Assembly: GCA_002347925.1 (NCBI GenBank)
Contig: DDYL01000184.1
Span: forward strand, 9,275 to 18,305
Length of the DNA stretch: 9,031 nt
Source: Chloroflexi bacterium UBA2235
GTDB taxonomy: Bacteria; Chloroflexota; UBA11872; UBA12225
Reading direction: 5' to 3'
The notes beneath the pieces were generated by a model. It saw nothing but the letters and a program-made list of their open reading frames with translations. It was not told where the DNA came from and made no database searches. Shown here one piece after another: positions 5,579-9,031 of this stretch. Each line of letters begins with the position of its first letter. Position 1 is the stretch's first letter. The translations under genes and the position numbers were made by a program.

Positions 5579-6787
5579 ATGATCGCACTCGACAAGCAGA
5601 CCATCCGAGACATCGACTTGCATGACAAGCGGGTGCTCGTCAGGGTTGACTTCAATGTGCCGATGCATGAGGGTGCGATCAGCGACGATACCCGGATTCG
5701 CGCTGCCGTCCCGACCATCGAGGCCCTGCGCGCACAGGGAGCCCGTGTCGTACTCATGTCCCACCTAGGGCGACCAGACGGGGCGGTGGTGGAGGGTCTG
5801 CGCCTTGCCCCAGTTGCGGCGCATCTGTCCGAATTGATCGGTGTGCCAGTGACTGCGGTGCGTGATTGCATCGGGCCGGATGCAGAGGGTGCCGTCGAGG
5901 CGCTTGAGAGTGGGGGTGTCCTGCTCCTGGAGAACCTTCGCTTTCACGCCGCTGAAGAGGCGAACGATCCGGACTTCGCAGCGTCACTCGCCAAACTCGG
6001 TGACGTGTACGTGAACGATGCATTCGGGACGGCGCACCGGGCCCATGCCTCGACCGAGGGAGTGGCCCACCTTCTTCCTGCGGTTGCCGGATTGCTGATG
6101 GAGCGCGAAATCTCCATCATGGGTGGAGCACTGACTGACCCGGAACATCCGTTTGTCGCGGTTGTCGGGGGCAAGAAGGTCTCGGACAAAATCGGGGTTC
6201 TCAAGAATTTGATCGGCAAGGCCGATCATCTGCTGATCGGTGGCGCAATGGCGAACACCTTTCTCCGGGCACAGGGATACAAGATGGGGTTGTCGTTCGT
6301 GGAGGCCACGTCGGTGTCCACCGCCCGTGCAATCCTGAGCGAAGCGTCCCACGCCGGTACCGTGATCCATCTCCCGGTCGACCTGGTTGTGGCGTCACAA
6401 CTCTCATCGTCGGTGGAAACCTTCATCGTGGGAGTTGGAATGGTGCCCGACAACACGATGGCCTTCGATATTGGTCCGGCGACGACCGAACGGTACGCGG
6501 ACATCATCCGGTCGGCAACAACCGTGATCTGGAACGGTCCGATGGGTGTGTTCGAGATGGAACCTTTTGCCGCTGGAACACTCGGGATTGCGGAAGCGCT
6601 CGTTCAGGTGAACGGCACGACGATAGTCGGTGGAGGCGATTCAGTGGCGGCGCTGGAAGCATGCGGACACGCCGATTCGGTCACCCACGTCAGCACCGGC
6701 GGAGGTGCCGCGCTGGAGTTCCTCGAAGGAGTTGAGCTACCCGGCGTTGCTGTCCTTCGTGACCGTGCGACGACTACGACCAAATGA
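5579..6787 (+). CDS. pgk: Phosphoglycerate kinase
   Basis: Transfers phosphate from 1,3-bisphosphoglycerate to ADP in glycolysis, and the reverse in gluconeogenesis or carbon fixation. It is a 402-residue cytoplasmic monomer of normal length. The N-terminal substrate domain shows VRVDFNVP (21-28), DTRIRAAVPTI (37-47), SHLGRP (61-66) and ENLRFH (118-123), which carry the basic patch that binds the acidic substrate. NDAFGTAHRAHAS (146-158) and a GLLMEREI hinge follow. The C-terminal nucleotide domain has VVGGKKVSDKI (195-205), WNGPMGVFE (318-326), GGGDSVA (351-357) and STGGGA (372-377). All key motifs are intact. tpiA begins 52 bases downstream, so the two are likely co-transcribed. Confidence 0.98.
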   Translation: MIALDKQTIRDIDLHDKRVLVRVDFNVPMHEGAISDDTRIRAAVPTIEALRAQGARVVLMSHLGRPDGAVVEGLRLAPVAAHLSELIGVPVTAVRDCIGPDAEGAVEALESGGVLLLENLRFHAAEEANDPDFAASLAKLGDVYVNDAFGTAHRAHASTEGVAHLLPAVAGLLMEREISIMGGALTDPEHPFVAVVGGKKVSDKIGVLKNLIGKADHLLIGGAMANTFLRAQGYKMGLSFVEATSVSTARAILSEASHAGTVIHLPVDLVVASQLSSSVETFIVGVGMVPDNTMAFDIGPATTERYADIIRSATTVIWNGPMGVFEMEPFAAGTLGIAEALVQVNGTTIVGGGDSVAALEACGHADSVTHVSTGGGAALEFLEGVELPGVAVLRDRATTTTK

Positions 6788-6789
6788 TT

Positions 6790-6803
6790 ACGTTGTGCAA
6801 CGT
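6790..6803. repeat. 14-base palindrome between pgk and tpiA
   Basis: ACGTTG and CAACGT flank a two-base TG centre, forming a perfect inverted repeat that starts three bases after the pgk stop. The loop is too small for a good RNA hairpin, so a protein-binding site is as likely as a structure. No T-run follows, so it is not an intrinsic terminator. Confidence 0.4.
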
Positions 6804-6824
6804 GTTCCCTAGACAGTCGTCCCG

Positions 6825-6831
6825 TAAGGAG
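6825..6831 (+). promoter_or_regulatory. tpiA: Ribosome binding site of tpiA
   Basis: TAAGGAG, an almost full anti-16S match, lies eight bases before ATG 6840. It overlaps the in-frame GTG at 6831, which therefore cannot be the start. Confidence 0.88.
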
Positions 6832-6839
6832 TGGTGATC

Positions 6840-7613
6840 ATGACAAATCGGCGCCCAATCGTTGCGGGCAACTGGAAGATGAACACGACTGTCGCCGAGG
6901 CTGTCGCGCTGGCGACGTCACTCCGTACGGTCCTGCACGACGTTGGGCCAACCGAGGTTGTCCTCTGTCCACCAACAGTTTCGTTGGTTTCTGTTCACGG
7001 GGTCATTCATGGGACCCATCTCGGGCTTGGTGCCCAGAACGTCCATTTCGAGACTCACGGGGCGCATACCGGCGAGGTTTCTGTCGGCATGGTTGCGAGT
7101 GCCGGTGCGTCATACGTGATTGTCGGGCACTCAGAACGCCGCGCACGATTCGGGGATACCGATGAGGTTGTCTCGCGAAAGGTGCGCGCCGTTCGAACCG
7201 GAGGGTTGACGCCGATCGTTTGCGTTGGCGAGACCCTTGAGGAGTACGACGAAGGCGCAACCGCGGCGGTTGTGACGCGTCAGGTCCGAGCGGCTCTTGA
7301 GGGTATTCCCGCCGCCGATGTGAGTGGGTTCGTTATTGCCTACGAGCCAATCTGGGCAATCGGGACCGGCCGACCGGCGACCCCCGAAGGCGCGAACGCT
7401 ACGGTCGGCGTCATCCGCGGGGTGGTCGCTGATCTCTACGGACGCGAGATTGCCGACGGGATGAGGATGCAATATGGCGGAAGCGTGACAGCGTCCAACG
7501 CTGCCTCGCTCTTCAGCCAACCGCATATCGACGGAGCACTTGTTGGTGGTGCGTCCCTTGTGGCCGATGGGTTTGCGTCAATCGTGGGCGCGGCATCTGT
7601 TCGAGTGGGGTGA
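6840..7613 (+). CDS. tpiA: Triosephosphate isomerase
   Basis: Interconverts dihydroxyacetone phosphate and glyceraldehyde 3-phosphate in the cytoplasm, feeding the GAPDH encoded two genes upstream. The 257 residues form a standard TIM barrel of usual length. AGNWKMN (9-15) carries Asn11 and Lys13. The electrophile His97 is in VIVGHSERR (93-101). The catalytic base Glu169 lies in AYEPIWAIGTG (167-177), which runs into the flexible phosphate-gripping loop. YGGSV and LVGGASL near the end complete the phosphate site. Everything needed for activity is present. secG starts 59 bases downstream in the same direction, an arrangement common in several bacterial phyla. Confidence 0.98.
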   Translation: MTNRRPIVAGNWKMNTTVAEAVALATSLRTVLHDVGPTEVVLCPPTVSLVSVHGVIHGTHLGLGAQNVHFETHGAHTGEVSVGMVASAGASYVIVGHSERRARFGDTDEVVSRKVRAVRTGGLTPIVCVGETLEEYDEGATAAVVTRQVRAALEGIPAADVSGFVIAYEPIWAIGTGRPATPEGANATVGVIRGVVADLYGREIADGMRMQYGGSVTASNAASLFSQPHIDGALVGGASLVADGFASIVGAASVRVG

Positions 7614-7617
7614 GGAC

Positions 7618-7641
7618 GAGGTTAGGTGACCTCAGAACCTC
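7618..7641 (+). repeat. Alternative small hairpins in the tpiA-secG spacer
   Basis: GAGGTT (7618-7623) is complementary to AACCTC (7636-7641), while GAGGT (7618-7622) can instead pair with ACCTC (7629-7633). The two foldings are mutually exclusive. No T-run follows, so this is weak and may be chance. Confidence 0.25.
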
Positions 7642-7661
7642 TGCAGTCACGCACGTATACT

Positions 7662-7667
7662 GGAGGA
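7662..7667 (+). promoter_or_regulatory. secG: Ribosome binding site of secG
   Basis: GGAGGA lies five bases before ATG 7673. It selects the METLFYVVQ start, which begins right at the first membrane helix as in other SecG proteins. It rejects a longer frame that overlaps the end of tpiA. Confidence 0.88.
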
Positions 7668-7672
7668 CAGTC

Positions 7673-7897
7673 ATGGAAACGCTCTTCTACGTAGTTCAGA
7701 TTGTCCTTGCCATCACGCTGATCGGTGTGATCCTGTTGCAGGTCAAGAGTGCAGGACTGGGCAGCGCGTTCGGCGGCAGTGACGCGTCGATCTACACCAC
7801 ACGGCGAGGCCTTGATCAGGTCCTCTTCCAGTTCACCATCGTCCTTTCAGTGGTGTTCCTGATCACGTCCCTGATCGTGCTTCGAGTGACGGGGTAG
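7673..7897 (+). CDS. secG: Preprotein translocase subunit SecG
   Basis: The small accessory subunit of the SecYEG protein-conducting channel in the cytoplasmic membrane; it aids SecA-driven export. The 74 residues contain two membrane helices (about 4-22 and 49-70). Between them lies the cytoplasmic loop with the family signature LLQVKSAGLGSAFGG (21-35). The length is typical. It sits downstream of tpiA, as in many genomes, and only two bases ahead of the next gene's likely GTG start, so the two should be co-transcribed and perhaps translationally coupled. Confidence 0.95.
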   Translation: METLFYVVQIVLAITLIGVILLQVKSAGLGSAFGGSDASIYTTRRGLDQVLFQFTIVLSVVFLITSLIVLRVTG

Positions 7898-7899
7898 GC

Positions 7900-9031
7900 G
7901 TGCCGCCATCGCGAATGGCGCCTTCATCGGGAAGGCGTCTGGCGACACAGTTGATGATCGCCCTCGGCGGGATCCTGATCGTCGCATTCCTGCTCGGCAG
8001 TTTCGCCCAATCTGCCGAGATCACCGAGGCTCCAGACTTTGGCGGCGCATACGTTGAAGGGCTGGCCGGTTTCCCCCAGTCGATCAACCCGGTACTGGCA
8101 AGTGATGACGCGAGTAACACGCTTGTCTCACTGCTGTTCGACGGTCTCACCAGAACCGACCCGCAAGGTCAGGTGATCCCGAACCTTGCCGAGACATGGG
8201 ATATCGCACCAGATGCCCGTGAGTACACCTTTCATCTTCGTGATGGCGTACGTTGGCACGACGGCACGGCGTTTTCCGCCGACGATGTCATCTTCACCTA
8301 CGGTGTCCTTCGCGATCCGTCGTACTCCGGGCCTTACGGGGTGCAGTGGCGAGACGTCAATGTCGAGAAATTGGACCGCTTGACGGTCCGGCTTTCGTTG
8401 CCCAAGGACAGTTTTGCGCCGTTCCTCGAATTCACCACGGTCGGGATCCTCCCGTTCCACATCCTTGGGACGGTGGGGGCCAGGGATTTGCCGGCGCACC
8501 GGTTCAATATCCAACCGGTGGGAACCGGTCCCTACAAGTTGAAGGAATTGACACCGGACCGGATAACCCTCGAGGCGAACACATCGCACACGCCGTCGCC
8601 GTGGCTGTCACGAATCATCTTCCGGATCTATCCCAACTACAAGACGATCCTCACGGCACTCGAGCGTGACGAGGTCGAGGGTGCACCACTCGTCGAACCG
8701 GGCGACGTAGTCCGGTTGCAGCGCCGCAAGGACGTGACGATCTACGATGCGCCGGAAAACACCGTCACGATGCTATTCATGAACACGGCAAACCCGGTCC
8801 TTTCCGACCGGCTTGTCCGTCAGGCCATCACAAGCGCGATTGATCGGGGGCGAGTGATCGAAGTTGCTCGCAATGGACACGCGCGCCGTGCAGACGGTCC
8901 CATTCTGCCGTCATCGTGGGCATATGACCCGAACGTCAAACGTCTCGAATACAACCTTGCCCGTGCGCGCGCCCTGCTGGATGAGGCTGGGTGGACGGCC
9001 GACCCTGCCGGAGGACCCGGGCGCCAGAAAG
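7900..9031 (+). CDS. ABC transporter substrate-binding protein, family 5 (peptide/nickel type), 3' end beyond the window
   Basis: An exported receptor that would capture an oligopeptide or similar solute for an ABC importer; 377 codons are visible and the frame is open at the edge. A basic N-terminus (Arg5, Arg12, Arg13) and a hydrophobic core (about 18-35) form a signal peptide or anchor. No lipobox Cys is seen; AQS-A near 36-39 could be a signal peptidase I site. Family-5 hallmarks are INPVLASDDAS (62-72), LFDGLTRTDPQGQVIPNLAETWDI (79-102), YTFHLRDGVRWHDGTAFSADDVIFTY (109-134), PVGTGPYKL (206-214), MLFMNTANPVLSDRLVRQAI (291-310) and an AxxLLDEAGW segment (357-366). GTG 7900 is preferred, although its ribosome site (GGGGT overlapping the secG stop) is weak. 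ATG 7915 is the alternative. The substrate cannot be read from the sequence. Confidence 0.93.
   Translation, partial: MPPSRMAPSSGRRLATQLMIALGGILIVAFLLGSFAQSAEITEAPDFGGAYVEGLAGFPQSINPVLASDDASNTLVSLLFDGLTRTDPQGQVIPNLAETWDIAPDAREYTFHLRDGVRWHDGTAFSADDVIFTYGVLRDPSYSGPYGVQWRDVNVEKLDRLTVRLSLPKDSFAPFLEFTTVGILPFHILGTVGARDLPAHRFNIQPVGTGPYKLKELTPDRITLEANTSHTPSPWLSRIIFRIYPNYKTILTALERDEVEGAPLVEPGDVVRLQRRKDVTIYDAPENTVTMLFMNTANPVLSDRLVRQAITSAIDRGRVIEVARNGHARRADGPILPSSWAYDPNVKRLEYNLARARALLDEAGWTADPAGGPGRQK

Noticed and set aside
7656..7661. TATACT as a -10 box for a secG promoter
   Set aside because: No acceptable -35 box lies 16-18 bases upstream, and transcription from it would start inside or after the secG ribosome site at 7662-7667.

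Overview
The window is a GC-rich bacterial chromosome segment with Shine-Dalgarno-led genes and no sign of mobile DNA. It has one complete reverse-strand gene on the left, then two forward-strand blocks. The order gap, pgk, tpiA, secG and then a family-5 solute-binding protein, next to an NfeD/slipin pair, suggests Chloroflexota, probably the Thermomicrobia/Sphaerobacter side. This assignment rests on gene order and protein character recalled from that group, not on a search.

Layout. Bases 1-98 hold no gene but carry two near-identical 18-base units spaced 36 bases apart. Bases 99-1280 (reverse) encode an extended-SDR nucleotide-sugar epimerase of the UDP-glucuronate 4-epimerase type. A divergent spacer of about 230 bases contains a good sigma-70-like promoter reading right. 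It drives a two-gene operon: a long NfeD-type membrane serine protease (1511-2959) and a slipin/stomatin SPFH protein (2965-3840). Between the slipin and gap lie about 550 bases without an obvious gene. On the reverse strand this stretch holds a 52-codon reading frame (3894-4052) for a basic, single-span membrane miniprotein. To its right are a perfect 16-base palindrome and a hairpin-forming gap leader.

The central block is lower glycolysis: gap (4393-5406), pgk (5579-6787) and tpiA (6840-7613). It is followed by secG (7673-7897) and the first 377 codons of a peptide/nickel-type ABC substrate-binding protein (7900 to the window edge). A strong intrinsic terminator sits between gap and pgk, so gap may be uncoupled from, or only partly co-transcribed with, pgk-tpiA-secG.

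How they work together. GAPDH, PGK and TPI catalyse three linked triose-phosphate steps. SecG is a core-translocon accessory whose activity supports export of proteins such as the adjacent secreted binding protein. NfeD and slipin form a conserved membrane quality-control pair in which the protease is thought to cleave the hydrophobic C-terminus of the stomatin partner. Most genes here are ordinary housekeeping genes. The least explained parts are the candidate miniprotein, the palindromes and the repeat pair at the left edge.
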